DNA of 27,257 bases from Cytophagaceae bacterium (GCA_947464365.1 CANHWS010000009.1:1-27257); one strand, 5' to 3'. Positions 16,291-25,228 are shown, counted from the first letter of the stretch. Translations and numbers: made by a program. The notes: generated by a model not told the origin, from the letters alone.

Positions 16291-16842
16291 CTATTGCGCT
16301 GCTGCAGTAGGGGCAGCCATCGTTTTGACTTTCGTCACCAAGGCCTGATCTTCTGGTGTGATCTTGACGATCGCGAAGGTGGTATTCTGGGTGATGTAAA
16401 ACTCGTCAATGATGTCCACCAAGTTTTTGTACTTGGCTTTGTCTGTGGCCTTGATGATCCAGATCGGGTCCTTACCTAGCCTAGCCTTGACCTCTTTACG
16501 ACGCCGAATCAGCATCGCACGCAGACCATCTTTGCTATAGTTGGTTTCCTGAACGTCCTCATTTTTCTCCCCAAAGAAGAAGAAAATGCGGTCATTTTCG
16601 TCTGGCATCAAAACAGCAGTACGGCTTTTGGCGATCTCCTGCGGCGTATCTTTTACGGTTTTGTCAGGGTAGTTCACCTCCATCGTTTGTGGTTTGTTAA
16701 ACGTGGTGGTGAGCATGAAGAAGGTAATGAGCAAAAAGGCCAAGTCCACCATCGGTGTCATATCTATTTTGGTAGATACTTTCTTGCCGCCTTTCTTTTT
16801 ATGTTTGCCTTTCCCTCCCCCCCCGGTATCTACTTCTGCCAT
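16291..16842 (-). CDS. exbD: ExbD/TolR-family biopolymer transport protein (second copy)
   Basis: The 183-residue protein has a Gly/Lys-rich cytoplasmic start and a single membrane helix at about 30-47. The helix carries the proton-carrying aspartate Asp33 in IDMTPMVDLAFLLITFFMLTT. The periplasmic domain ends in VDIIDEFYITQNTTFAIVKITPED. With ExbB it forms the ion-driven motor that energises TonB. It differs clearly from the first ExbD, as is usual for Bacteroidota loci encoding two ExbD proteins. The upstream exbD ends 104 bases away and tonB begins 87 bases downstream. Confidence 0.93.
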   Translation of the reverse strand: MAEVDTGGGGKGKHKKKGGKKVSTKIDMTPMVDLAFLLITFFMLTTTFNKPQTMEVNYPDKTVKDTPQEIAKSRTAVLMPDENDRIFFFFGEKNEDVQETNYSKDGLRAMLIRRRKEVKARLGKDPIWIIKATDKAKYKNLVDIIDEFYITQNTTFAIVKITPEDQALVTKVKTMAAPTAAAQ

Positions 16843-16946
16843 AGTGGGGTCGCTGCCGAGGCAGCGCAGTTTTGGGGTTGATGATGTGTTTAGTTAAGCA
16901 CGGTGCAGACCAATAAGCCCACACCTAATGTATTGGTTGACAGAAC

Positions 16947-17573
16947 TTAGTCCAGCTTGACCTTTGGCTTTTCGCGCAGGTTGGTCACGAAGTTAAGTTT
17001 GTTGATGTTCTGGTCTTGCAAGATGTCAACCACTTGGCTTACAGCCTTTAGTGGTGTCTCAGCATCGGCCTTGACGGCTATCCGGAGCTTGGTATTGGCA
17101 TACCTTGCATACGCTACCCAATCACGCAATTCGTTATTAGTGCTGTCAAACGGAATGCCTTTCAGCTCAGGGTGTTTGTCCATGTAAGACCGGCGTTCAC
17201 CATCTTCCATCTTTAGGTACTGAGGCAGGAAAGACACTGGGCAACCAAAGGTGGTCAGGAGGCTAAACTCCTTGATCTGAGCTTCGGTCAGACCAATCTT
17301 GTACTTGCCGAGGATGCTATTGAGCATCTCCTCGCGCTTAGGCTGTGCATCGATACCAAAGAACACCTTGCCTTCTTTATCAACAGTGATCATCATCACG
17401 TCGATGTCGGGCAATTTGGTCTCAGATATGGACTTAGGCATATCTACTGATACGGGTTCATCAGGCTTGAACTTAGTGGTCAGCATGAAGAACGTAAGCA
17501 GCAAGAAAGCCATGTCGCACATCGCTGTCATGTCAAGCGAAATTGACTTACGGGCTATTTTGACTTTAGGCAT
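16947..17573 (-). CDS. exbD: ExbD/TolR-family biopolymer transport protein (first copy)
   Basis: The 208-residue protein has a short basic N-terminus, then the membrane helix with the conserved aspartate Asp20 in LDMTAMCDMAFLLLTFFMLTT. The periplasmic domain is about 160 residues, longer than enterobacterial ExbD because of an insertion around residues 85-150. It ends with NTKLRIAVKADAETPLKAVSQVVDILQDQ, the conserved ExbD C-terminal fold. It probably pairs with ExbB and the second ExbD in one motor complex. Confidence 0.93.
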   Translation of the reverse strand: MPKVKIARKSISLDMTAMCDMAFLLLTFFMLTTKFKPDEPVSVDMPKSISETKLPDIDVMMITVDKEGKVFFGIDAQPKREEMLNSILGKYKIGLTEAQIKEFSLLTTFGCPVSFLPQYLKMEDGERRSYMDKHPELKGIPFDSTNNELRDWVAYARYANTKLRIAVKADAETPLKAVSQVVDILQDQNINKLNFVTNLREKPKVKLD

Positions 17574-17765
17574 TGGTGGTCCTCTTGTTTAGCTCCTTGG
17601 CTCGGGTCGTCTCCTTATGTTCAGAAAACGACTCCTAGCCTCAGATAATATAGTTGTGAGTCTTGCACATCTAGCACAGACCTAAGTTGGCCATGCTAAG
17701 TCAGTAACAAAACCCCAAGGATGCCGCGGCACCAGATAGGGGACACAGGGAGGAATCCCTATGTA

Positions 17766-18590
17766 TTATTTGGTAGCCGTGTTAAAGCTCTGGATGATGC
17801 TGAAACCAGCCTCGTCAATGCTATAAGTCAGGGTGTCGATCTTGCTCGTGAAGTAGTTGTAAGCAATGATCGCGAGGGCAGATGTACCGATACCAAGGGC
17901 TGTGTTGATCAAAGCCTCAGAGATACCGTTTGAAAGGGCTGCTGCATCTGGCGCACCAGCTGTTGCAAGGGCCGAGAAGGCCTTGATCATACCAATTACG
18001 GTACCTAGCAGACCTGTCAGTGTTGCGACAGAAGCCAAAGTAGCGATGATGGTCAAGTTTTTCTCAAGCATAGGCAGCTCAAGCGAGATAGCCTCTTCTG
18101 ACTCCTTCTGGATGGCAGCGACTTTTTGCTCTTTGTCTAGCTCTTTGTTGCCAAGCATCTCTTGGTATTTCTCCAAGATGGCCTTAACGACGTTGCCGAC
18201 AGAACCTTTTTGCTTGTCACACTCCTGGATAGCAGCGCTGATGTTGTTGCCAGCCAAAGCGCCTTTAACCTTACGCAAGAACACATCTACCGAACCTGAG
18301 CCTGTCGCCATAGAGATGGTGATAAAACGCTCGATGCTGAAGGTAAAAACCATCAAGAAGAAGCTCATCAGGATTGGCACGATGAAACCACCTTTATAGA
18401 CGGTACCTAGCCATTTGCCAGCACCTTCGGTTATAGGATGTCCGTTGACTGGATCACCTCCTTGGAAGTTTTCGGGTGCGCCGAGCACAAAGTTGTAGAT
18501 GGCGATGGCTACGATCAGGATGAAGACGATGATCGCACCGGCCAAGAACTGCTTTACTGAATCTAGAGATGATGACTCCTGCTTTTTCAT
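17766..18590 (-). CDS. exbB: ExbB/TolQ/MotA-family proton channel protein
   Basis: I start at ATG 18590 (MKKQESSSLDSVKQF, 274 residues). A GTG at 18710 would add 40 residues with no similarity to the family. There are four predicted membrane segments: about 15-36, 68-88, 178-203 and 225-246. The third contains TLASVATLTGLLGTVIGMIKAF, the ExbB/TolQ signature. It forms the stator channel with ExbD and powers TonB. It heads the exbB-exbD-exbD-tonB cluster. The 192-base gap before the first exbD holds a small stem-loop (17747-17760) but no gene, and could be a site of partial termination or processing. Confidence 0.93.
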   Translation of the reverse strand: MKKQESSSLDSVKQFLAGAIIVFILIVAIAIYNFVLGAPENFQGGDPVNGHPITEGAGKWLGTVYKGGFIVPILMSFFLMVFTFSIERFITISMATGSGSVDVFLRKVKGALAGNNISAAIQECDKQKGSVGNVVKAILEKYQEMLGNKELDKEQKVAAIQKESEEAISLELPMLEKNLTIIATLASVATLTGLLGTVIGMIKAFSALATAGAPDAAALSNGISEALINTALGIGTSALAIIAYNYFTSKIDTLTYSIDEAGFSIIQSFNTATK

Positions 18591-18683
18591 TACAGTTTTT
18601 ACTGGGTTTGGTAAAATGGGGGGTACTAAGGTTGAACCGAGGTAATGGAAAACTTTTTGGTTGCGCTCCTTCCAGAGCGGCTG

Positions 18684-18715
18684 CAATAATATAGGTTTTT
18701 CGGCAAGCACCCAAA
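18684..18715 (-). promoter_or_regulatory. promoter of the exbB-exbD-exbD-tonB operon
   Basis: On the minus strand TTTG (18712-18715) and TATTATTG (18684-18691) are 20 bases apart, with one mismatch to the -7 consensus. The leader would be about 88 bases and contains a small GC-rich hairpin (GCCGCTC/GAGCGC). An inverted repeat TTGCTGC/GCAGCAA (18729-18750) just upstream of the -33 box is a possible operator. Confidence 0.5.
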
Positions 18716-18750
18716 CTTCTGTTGGCCTTTGCTGCTGATATGGGCAGCAA

Positions 18751-19319
18751 GTACCTCCGAAAGATTGACATTTGACGACGTACTGTTTGGCCCATTCAGG
18801 CCATTATGTCAGCCTAACGCCAGACCAACCCTCCAAATTGTGCATTGGTATGGCTATTGCCCACCTATTTCGTCCAAAACTATCTGCCAAGTCGGCCTAC
18901 CTAATCCGGGTCCGGAAAGCCAAAGTAAGTTGGCAAATCCTACATTAGGGCAACATCTGCAGGTTACCTTTTGGTTACCAATCAGCTTAGCTCGACGCTT
19001 GCTACCAATTCGGGCCTAGGCAGGCTACCTCGACACCATGGTTTACTGCCACCTTCAACACTCTGCACTGATGGATATTCCGCATAAATCGAGGCCCATC
19101 TCTGCTGTTTGGCCTCAAAATCCTGAGCAGGAGTCGCCAAATTAGTCTTTGTTTATTGTCCTAACCAGCTAGGCCCAGGTAACCCCAAATAACTGGCCCA
19201 AACCCTGTGGTTAAACCTTTGCTACTACCTCGACTATTACGAGTGCTGAACACAGATCAAAGGCACGCACCACTCCACCCAACACAAAGTACCTGCCCCA
19301 TCAAGGCGCCCCTACCACT
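18751..19319. other. divergent intergenic region without a gene
   Basis: This lies between the exbB promoter region (minus strand) and the ABC exporter gene (plus strand). No coding frame has convincing protein character, and I find no clear TAnnTTTG element for the exporter. A direct repeat GGTTACC occurs twice near 18961-18979. I see nothing else I can support. Confidence 0.4.
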
Positions 19320-21137
19320 ATGGCCAGAAACGAACCTGTTAAAGATCAGGACAAGAAAAAAATCACAAAAGCTGGGCTCAACAAAGCCCTCCGGATGCTC
19401 CGATACATGGTGCCATACAAGTGGTACTTTTTCGGGGGGATGGTCTTTTTAGTTTTTAGCAGCCTCACGGCCCTCAGCTTCCCCTACCTCACAGGCCAAC
19501 TTGTGGATAGCGCAGTGGCACAAGCCAAAGGAAACCTTCAGCATTATGACCGCAATCTCATTGCCTTATCCCTTATAGGCATCTTACTGGTACAGGGCAT
19601 CTTTAGCTTTAGTCGGGTTTGGCTTTTTGCCCGGGTGAGCGAGTTTACCTTACGTGACATCAGGCTAGCACTTTATAGCAAGATCGTAGCCCTGCCCCTA
19701 CCCTTCTACGAGCAACGCCGTGTTGGCGAGCTCACCAGCCGCCTCACAGCCGATGTCGGGCAACTATCGGATGTACTAACCTTTACGCTGGCCGAGTTCT
19801 TTAGGCAGATCCTGACCCTGATCGTAGGCATTAGCCTCATCAGCTATACCAATGGCCGTCTCACCCTCGTGATGCTGTCCAGCTTCCCCTTTTTAGTTGC
19901 AGGTGCGATGGTGTTCGGACGCTTTATCCGCAAACGGTCTAAACAAACCCAAGACGACCTTGCCGCAGCCAACGTGGTGGCCGAGGAGACACTGCAAGGC
20001 ATACAAGTTGTCAAGGCATTTACCAACGAATACCTTGAAGTCAAACGCTACCAGTCTGCACTCAGCAACGTCCTGACCAATGCCCTCAAGACGGCCCAAT
20101 ACCGTGGTGTTTTCTTTAGCTTCGTGATCTTCAGCATCTTTGGCGGGATCGTCCTAGTACTATGGTATGGCCTTGGCTTGGTGGCAGAAAGCCAGATGAC
20201 AATCGGTAGTCTGGTCTCCTTTATCATCTACACCACTTTTATTGGTGGGGCAGTTGGTGGCATCGGGGATCTCTATGGTCAGCTCCAGAAAACCATTGGC
20301 GCCAGCGAACGCATCGGCGAGATCATTGACGAAGAAACCGAACTCAACGCCCTTGAGCCCGTACAGCTCATCAGGATGGAAGGGGCCATCAAGATGGATA
20401 ACCTTGTATTTTCTTATCCCAGCCGCACCGACGTATTGGTCCTAGATGCCCTATCGCTCGAGGTGAAGGCAGGCCAAACCGTAGCCTTGGTCGGGGCTAG
20501 TGGGGCTGGCAAAAGCACCATTTTCCAGCTCTTGTTGCGTCATTATCATACCCAATCGGGCACCATCTCGGTTGATGGAACGCCGATAGATGAACTTGAT
20601 CTCCGGATGCTGCGGGCCAACATCGGTGTTGTGCCGCAAGAGGTCATGCTGTTTGGCGGCACCATTGCCGAGAACATCGCCTACGGCAAACCCAATGCTA
20701 CTGATGCCGAAATCAGGGCCGCCGCTGCACAAGCCAATGCCCTTGACTTTATCGACTCCTTCCCAGACGGACTCGCAACCATTGTCGGCGAGCGTGGCAT
20801 CAAACTCAGCGGAGGGCAACGCCAACGCATCGCTATTGCAAGGGCAGTCCTGAAGGATCCGGCCATCCTCTTGCTCGACGAAGCCACCAGCAGCCTCGAT
20901 GCCGAAAGTGAAGCTTTAGTCCAGGCAGCGCTAGACAAACTCATGGTGGGCCGCACCACTTTGGTCATTGCACACCGCCTTTCCACAATCCGGAAGGTGG
21001 ACAGCATTTTGGTCCTAGACCAAGGGCGCATCATCGAACAAGGCAAACACGAAGAACTTGCCCGCCTCAATGATGGTCTATATGCAAGACTCCTTCGGCT
21101 TCAATTTGGCCTAGCTGAGACCACACCTATTATATAG
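19320..21137 (+). CDS. ABC exporter half-transporter (MsbA / multidrug type)
   Basis: The 605-residue half-transporter fuses a six-helix membrane domain (about 35-325) to an ATPase domain (about 355-600), and would work as a homodimer. The ATPase has Walker A GASGAGKST (392-400, Lys398), Q-loop Gln440, signature LSGGQ (496-500), Walker B ILLLDE with Asp520 and catalytic Glu521, and switch His552. Intracellular coupling segments such as FYEQRRVGELTSRLTADV (129-146) are typical of the ABCB/MsbA group, which exports lipids, drugs or peptides. Nothing nearby fixes the substrate. No peptidase C39 domain is present. A strong hairpin follows the stop, so it is probably monocistronic. Confidence 0.95.
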   Translation: MARNEPVKDQDKKKITKAGLNKALRMLRYMVPYKWYFFGGMVFLVFSSLTALSFPYLTGQLVDSAVAQAKGNLQHYDRNLIALSLIGILLVQGIFSFSRVWLFARVSEFTLRDIRLALYSKIVALPLPFYEQRRVGELTSRLTADVGQLSDVLTFTLAEFFRQILTLIVGISLISYTNGRLTLVMLSSFPFLVAGAMVFGRFIRKRSKQTQDDLAAANVVAEETLQGIQVVKAFTNEYLEVKRYQSALSNVLTNALKTAQYRGVFFSFVIFSIFGGIVLVLWYGLGLVAESQMTIGSLVSFIIYTTFIGGAVGGIGDLYGQLQKTIGASERIGEIIDEETELNALEPVQLIRMEGAIKMDNLVFSYPSRTDVLVLDALSLEVKAGQTVALVGASGAGKSTIFQLLLRHYHTQSGTISVDGTPIDELDLRMLRANIGVVPQEVMLFGGTIAENIAYGKPNATDAEIRAAAAQANALDFIDSFPDGLATIVGERGIKLSGGQRQRIAIARAVLKDPAILLLDEATSSLDAESEALVQAALDKLMVGRTTLVIAHRLSTIRKVDSILVLDQGRIIEQGKHEELARLNDGLYARLLRLQFGLAETTPII

Positions 21138-21209
21138 TATAAGCGCGTCTTCGCGACAGACCTCCATTGACAGGAGCCTTAAACTGATTACCCCAGTACC
21201 TGACCAACA

Positions 21210-21243
21210 AAAGGCCGATTTGCAGCAATGCAGATCGGCCTTT
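21210..21243 (+). terminator. terminator hairpin after the ABC exporter
   Basis: A 15-base stem (21210-21224 with 21229-21243) contains one T-G wobble and a GCAA tetraloop, with core AAAGGCCGAT/ATCGGCCTTT. The T tract is short (TTT then GG), but the stem is very stable. Confidence 0.75.
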
Positions 21244-21654
21244 GGCATTTAGTGGTTTAGCTAAAGCCTCCGAAGGCCAGAAAGGGAATTTGTCTCTGGG
21301 CACTGCCAGCGCCAACCTGTTATGGTGCCGGAATTTTACCACACTAGGCTCGGCATCACTCTCCTGTTTTGGCTGGCTGTGGCACCCCATGCTTGTTTTT
21401 GATGTTAAGAATATGGTACAGATGTAATATTTGGACACGATTGGTCAGATTTATGACCCAAAAAAGGACCTATATCGGCTCTTGTCTTACAAAGTTTAGC
21501 CAATCTTCAGCCAGAATTTTTAACAAAATATGCCTTAAAACTAATCCAGATCACATTTTTGAACCTGAACAGATTTTTTTTCTATGGTGACCATCAATTT
21601 CAATTTTGGTGTAATAATTTTCGTAATTTTGAGCCATAATCAGTCAAAAACCAG
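21244..21654. other. intergenic region before the TPR kinase
   Basis: No gene is seen. The half nearest the kinase is AT-rich and holds the candidate -7 element at 21624-21631. No repeats or RNA genes are recognised. Confidence 0.4.
21624..21631 (+). promoter_or_regulatory. candidate -7 element of the TPR kinase gene
   Basis: TAATTTTG matches TAnnTTTG exactly. The best TTTG upstream is only 15 bases away, so the -33 box is not convincing. Transcription would begin about 18 bases before the TTG start at 21655. Confidence 0.4.
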
Positions 21655-23901
21655 TTGAAAGGCCTCCTTCTCACATTGCTAGCTTGCTTAACTACCCTGA
21701 TCAGTTTTGGTCAAGGTACGGCGGCAGACGCGGCAGCTACTGCACCATCTTCGGCTGGTAGTGGCGATACTGTGGCAGTCGGCAAGCTGATCAACAAAGC
21801 ACTTGAGTCTCTGGCCTCAGACCCAACAGCTGCCTTTGCCGCTGCCGATCAAGCCGTCTCGATGGCCGACCAGCTAGGCGTTATGGAGGCAAAGTACCGC
21901 GCTTACAAAACCCTCGGCAACGTCAACTGGGAGCTGGGTAAGTTTGGCGATGCGTTTTTCCAATTTGATCGTGCTAGGCGTTTGGTCATGGTCGAAGCCC
22001 CTGGCGACTCAGTCAAAAATGCCGAAATCTATTTGTTGACTGGGCGTCTCAACGCAGCGCGGGAGAACTACCCAGGAGCTGTTGAGCTCTTTAACCAGTC
22101 GTTACGGTTCACGAGCATCCGCAAAAACCAAGCAGCCGTCATGGCCGTCCTGATCGAAAAAGGCAAGGCCCTCAATGCACAGAACGATAGCACATCTGCC
22201 TACGACGCCTTCAACCAAGTCATTGCGATGCATGCCGCTGCACCTAACAAAGCGATGGCTGGCACGGCCTACAACGAACTCGGCAAAATCGCAATGGCCA
22301 AACGCCAATTCCCACTAGCCGAAAAGCACTTTGACGCTGCCCTTGCCGCCGTCGAACAAGACAAGGCCGACCCGCTTTTTGTACTTATCCTCGGCAACAA
22401 GTCCTTACTCGAGATCAAAAAAGGCGACCTCAACAAGGCCCTAGCTTACCGCAAAGAGGAGCTCGCAATTGTCGAAAAAAGTGGCGCACAAGAGGCCCTA
22501 GCCAACAGCTATGCCTGCCTTGGCGACATTTACCTCAAGCTCGAAAACCTCGGCCAAGCCGAAATCGCCCTCAAGAAGGCCCTCACTATTGCCGAGAGGC
22601 TCCACCGCAACTCACCGATCGGCGCCATCTTCAAAGGGCTAGCTGACGTCTTTGCCAAGAAGGGAGACTATAAACAAGCCTTCTACTTCTTCCGCAGATA
22701 TGCCGAGCACCAAGACTCCTTACACAGTGCCGAAAAGGTCCGACGCATCTATGACCAAGCCACCCAACACGCACTCGATGGCAAGGATAAGGAGATAGAA
22801 GCCGAAAAAAATAAAAACAAAATCAAGGAGCAAGAGCTCCAGAACAAAGTCATGCAGCGCAATGCCCTTATTGGTTTTGCTGTCATGTCCATGATCATTT
22901 TGGTGATTGGGGCTATCGGGCTGGTCCAGAACCGGCGCGCCTCCGCCAAGCTCCAACAAAAAAACCTCATGATCCAGAACCAGAACAAAATCATTCTGGA
23001 AAAAAACAAGATCCTCGAGGACCGAAACGACCGTATGGTCCAGCTCCATACCGAAAAGAACAATATCATCCGGGTCGTCTCCCATGACCTCAAGGCACCG
23101 CTCAACCGCATCAATGGCCTGTCTCAACTCATCCAGATAGACCCAGAAAACCAGCCGATGTACCTCAAGTACATAGCCGATGTGGTCGCTGACGGTACAC
23201 GCCTCATCCAGGATCTGTTGGATATCTCGGCCATCGAGAACAACCGCTTGATGCTGCGCAAGTCCCTATTCAACCTCAGCGACGACCTCACCGAAGTCGT
23301 AAATAGCTATGTAGGAGTAGCCACAAAAAAGGGGCTCGAAATTCGGCTTGATGTGCCAGACCAAGATCTAATCCTATATAGCGATCGTTATGCCATTCGG
23401 CGGGTTTTCGAGAACCTCTTGAGTAATGCAGTCAAGTTCTCGCCCAAGGAGCGCACCATTTTCATTCGCATTTTCCGCAACAACACCAAACTCTGTATCG
23501 CCGTCAAGGATCAAGGTCCTGGCCTTACCGACGAGGACAAAGAAAAACTCTACACCCCCTACCAGCGTCTGTCCGCTTCACCCACCGCTGGCGAAAACAG
23601 TACGGGTCTTGGCCTTAGCATCGCCAAGCGGCTGATGGAAGAGCTCCAAGGGGATCTATGGGTCGAAAGTAGCGAAGGCAACGGCGCCTGCTTTGTGGTC
23701 GAGCTGCCAGACCAACGCGAACCCGACGAAAATGACCTTGAAATTGCCGCCTACACTGACGCCTCCGTCAAATCAAACAAGGGCGGTAACATACAGGGTG
23801 ATTTAGGAAAAAACCAGCCCAACAGTCAGCCCAAGCCTGACGATAGTGCTCAGCAGCCTTCTAGCGCTGACCACGAAATTCCACTCAGCAACCAGCAATA
23901 A
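21655..23901 (+). CDS. tetratricopeptide-repeat sensor histidine kinase
   Basis: The 748-residue protein starts at TTG 21655. No ATG is available before the in-frame stop upstream, and this start exposes a signal peptide (LLLTLLACLTTLISFGQG). The periplasmic region (about 45-365) is built of TPR-like helix pairs, for example ALANSYACLGDIYLKLENLGQAEIALKKAL. A transmembrane helix (about 403-424) and a coiled coil (about 428-470) lead to the HisKA helix with His477 in VVSHDLKAPLNRI. The HATPase domain shows the N box ENLLSNAVKFSP (586-597), G1 DQGPGL (619-624) and G2 TGLGLS (650-655). The last 60 residues are hydrophilic and probably disordered. No response-regulator gene is adjacent, so it is an orphan kinase. 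TPR-kinase architecture is common in Bacteroidota. Confidence 0.93.
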   Translation: MKGLLLTLLACLTTLISFGQGTAADAAATAPSSAGSGDTVAVGKLINKALESLASDPTAAFAAADQAVSMADQLGVMEAKYRAYKTLGNVNWELGKFGDAFFQFDRARRLVMVEAPGDSVKNAEIYLLTGRLNAARENYPGAVELFNQSLRFTSIRKNQAAVMAVLIEKGKALNAQNDSTSAYDAFNQVIAMHAAAPNKAMAGTAYNELGKIAMAKRQFPLAEKHFDAALAAVEQDKADPLFVLILGNKSLLEIKKGDLNKALAYRKEELAIVEKSGAQEALANSYACLGDIYLKLENLGQAEIALKKALTIAERLHRNSPIGAIFKGLADVFAKKGDYKQAFYFFRRYAEHQDSLHSAEKVRRIYDQATQHALDGKDKEIEAEKNKNKIKEQELQNKVMQRNALIGFAVMSMIILVIGAIGLVQNRRASAKLQQKNLMIQNQNKIILEKNKILEDRNDRMVQLHTEKNNIIRVVSHDLKAPLNRINGLSQLIQIDPENQPMYLKYIADVVADGTRLIQDLLDISAIENNRLMLRKSLFNLSDDLTEVVNSYVGVATKKGLEIRLDVPDQDLILYSDRYAIRRVFENLLSNAVKFSPKERTIFIRIFRNNTKLCIAVKDQGPGLTDEDKEKLYTPYQRLSASPTAGENSTGLGLSIAKRLMEELQGDLWVESSEGNGACFVVELPDQREPDENDLEIAAYTDASVKSNKGGNIQGDLGKNQPNSQPKPDDSAQQPSSADHEIPLSNQQ

Positions 23902-23977
23902 CATACCACCAGAGACAGACCAATTCCGAACCTTGCCTCTGCTTACCGCATTACCTGAATAAATACCTCGAATAAGT

Positions 23978-24033
23978 ACTGCCTCGTCCACCCGCAACGT
24001 TTTAGTTTCGGGGAGACGGGGCAGTTGCTTTTT
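23978..24033 (+). terminator. rho-independent terminator after the TPR kinase
   Basis: ACTGCCTCGTC (23978-23988) pairs with GACGGGGCAGT (24015-24025) with one T-G wobble and a 26-base loop. TTTTT follows at 24029-24033. Confidence 0.75.
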
Positions 24034-24091
24034 GGTGCAGACCTCAGGACTGATTACCTATTTTTGCCAGTAGATCACCCATCAAAGCTCC

Positions 24092-24598
24092 ATGACACAA
24101 ATCCAATGCCACGCCTTCCAGATTTCGGCACCTGCGCCTGATTGGCGGCACCATTTGCTTGCCACAGGCATCAAGAGGTTTTTGATTGTCGGCCTATTGA
24201 TGGCACTAGTCCTCATTGGCAGTGCATGCCAGAACACCCAAGACGCCCCCCTACCGATCAAGCGGGTCAATGTACAGGTCTATCTCAATACGATTGAAGC
24301 TTTACCTCTCAAAACGCCACCCAACTACATCTATATCAAGGACGAGGGTCTGCGCGGCATCGTGTTGTATTCGGACGCACGTGACAGCTACTATGCCCTA
24401 GACCGCAACTGCACCTACCGCAGCAACGACACTTGTGCACAGGTCAGCATGGACCCCTCATTGCTCTTCCTGACCTGCCGATGCTGCGGCAGCCGCTTTG
24501 GCACCAAAGGGGAGGTCCAGAACGGGGTAGCAGTCAACAGCCTGCGTCGGTATAATGTCAGCCAGATCAACCCCGGGGTACTGCTGATTAGCAACTAA
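24092..24598 (+). CDS. lipoprotein with a Rieske-like domain lacking the histidine ligands
   Basis: The 168 residues include a hydrophobic segment ending in a lipobox-like IGSAC (Cys46). With the ATG at 24092 the N-terminal region is unusually long. A TTG at 24155 would give a normal 25-residue lipoprotein signal, so the start is uncertain. The mature part has the layout of a Rieske [2Fe-2S] domain: YYALDRNCTY, then NDTCAQV, then LFLTCRCCGSRFGTKGEVQNG and LRRYNV. In Rieske proteins the ligands are Cys-X-His and Cys-X2-His (CTH and CPCHGS). Here the histidines are Tyr and Cys (CTY and CRCCGS). Either the cluster is bound by cysteines only or it has been lost. Such lipoproteins occur in Bacteroidota, but the role is unknown. 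It is probably anchored facing the periplasm. Confidence 0.72.
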   Translation: MTQIQCHAFQISAPAPDWRHHLLATGIKRFLIVGLLMALVLIGSACQNTQDAPLPIKRVNVQVYLNTIEALPLKTPPNYIYIKDEGLRGIVLYSDARDSYYALDRNCTYRSNDTCAQVSMDPSLLFLTCRCCGSRFGTKGEVQNGVAVNSLRRYNVSQINPGVLLISN

Positions 24599-24674
24599 AA
24601 CACCTTACATACTAGCTGTCTTGCCACGTACTAAGGTCAGGAACCAATATTATTTAGACAATTGCGGACAATCA

Positions 24675-24706
24675 TTTGGGCATCTGGCCCCCGGCCTCTA
24701 TTTTTG
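24675..24706 (+). promoter_or_regulatory. promoter of the small lipoprotein gene
   Basis: TTTG (24675-24678), 20 bases, then TATTTTTG (24699-24706): an exact match to the Bacteroidota consensus. The expected leader is about 70 bases. Confidence 0.65.
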
Positions 24707-24780
24707 AGCCCAAAGTGAATGGTGGTGAGTAACTAGGCCTGCCTTGCAGATCAAAAAGCACCACCCGAGCAAAAACAACG

Positions 24781-25014
24781 ATGAAAAAAGCTGCCCTATT
24801 TCTAGCAATTTGCGGCTCAGCCTACGTGCTGACCGCTTGTGGTAAGTTTAACTACTCACCTCAGCTGACAGAGGATCAAAAGAAGGCCAAGAAGGACATC
24901 TATGGTGAGGTTGGTGGCGTAGCCCGCCAAACCAAGAACACCTATCCTGATGACCCGAACGCAGCCACCCGCCTAGCTGACGTTAAGGCCAAACTCAAGA
25001 CAACCAAAAACTAA
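24781..25014 (+). CDS. small lipoprotein, function unknown
   Basis: The 77-residue protein has a complete lipoprotein signal (MKKAALFLAICGSAYVLTAC, lipobox LTAC, Cys20). The mature part of about 58 residues is charged and mostly helical, with no cysteines and no family I recognise. It has its own strong promoter and stands alone between the Rieske-like gene and tRNA-Asn, so it is probably expressed at a fair level in the envelope. Confidence 0.8.
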   Translation: MKKAALFLAICGSAYVLTACGKFNYSPQLTEDQKKAKKDIYGEVGGVARQTKNTYPDDPNAATRLADVKAKLKTTKN

Positions 25015-25069
25015 GTCAGGAGCACCAGCCACAGCCCTCAAAAAATATTTGTCCAAACTTGGCCAACTA

Positions 25070-25100
25070 TTTGGATTGTCGGTATGGTTTCCTACTTTTG
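25070..25100 (+). promoter_or_regulatory. promoter of tRNA-Asn
   Basis: TTTG (25070-25073), 19 bases, then TACTTTTG (25093-25100): an exact consensus match. The -7 box is the same as for tRNA-Leu. Confidence 0.7.
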
Positions 25101-25163
25101 TAGCCCCAAAGGCAAAGCAGCCTATCTGCAACCCTTTGTAACCATTGCTTCAGTAGCTCAGTT
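25101..25163 (+). repeat. tRNA-Asn leader and 5' end, first copy of an imperfect direct repeat
   Basis: The segment from the transcription start region into the D arm of tRNA-Asn recurs at 25590-25654. The best block, ATTGCTTCAGTAGCTCA, is identical over 17 bases. The upstream part matches with scattered differences and a 2-base length change. The promoter itself is not duplicated. Confidence 0.7.
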
Positions 25164-25223
25164 GGTTAGAGCACCTGACTGTTAATCAGGGGGTCCTAGG
25201 TTCAAGCCCTAGCTGGAGCGCCA
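25147..25223 (+). tRNA. tRNA-Asn (anticodon GTT)
   Basis: 77 bases including an encoded CCA (25221-25223). The acceptor GCTTCAG (25147-25153) pairs with CTGGAGC (25213-25219). The anticodon stem CCTGA/TCAGG encloses loop CTGTTAA with anticodon GTT. The T stem CTAGG (25196-25200) and CCTAG (25208-25212) encloses TTCAAGC. It has its own promoter upstream and terminator downstream. Confidence 0.96.
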
Positions 25224-25228
25224 ATCAT

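Noticed and set aside
18591..18710. GTG-initiated 40-residue extension of ExbB
   Set aside because: It is upstream of the normal family start, passes through the predicted leader and promoter, and adds residues unlike any ExbB N-terminus.
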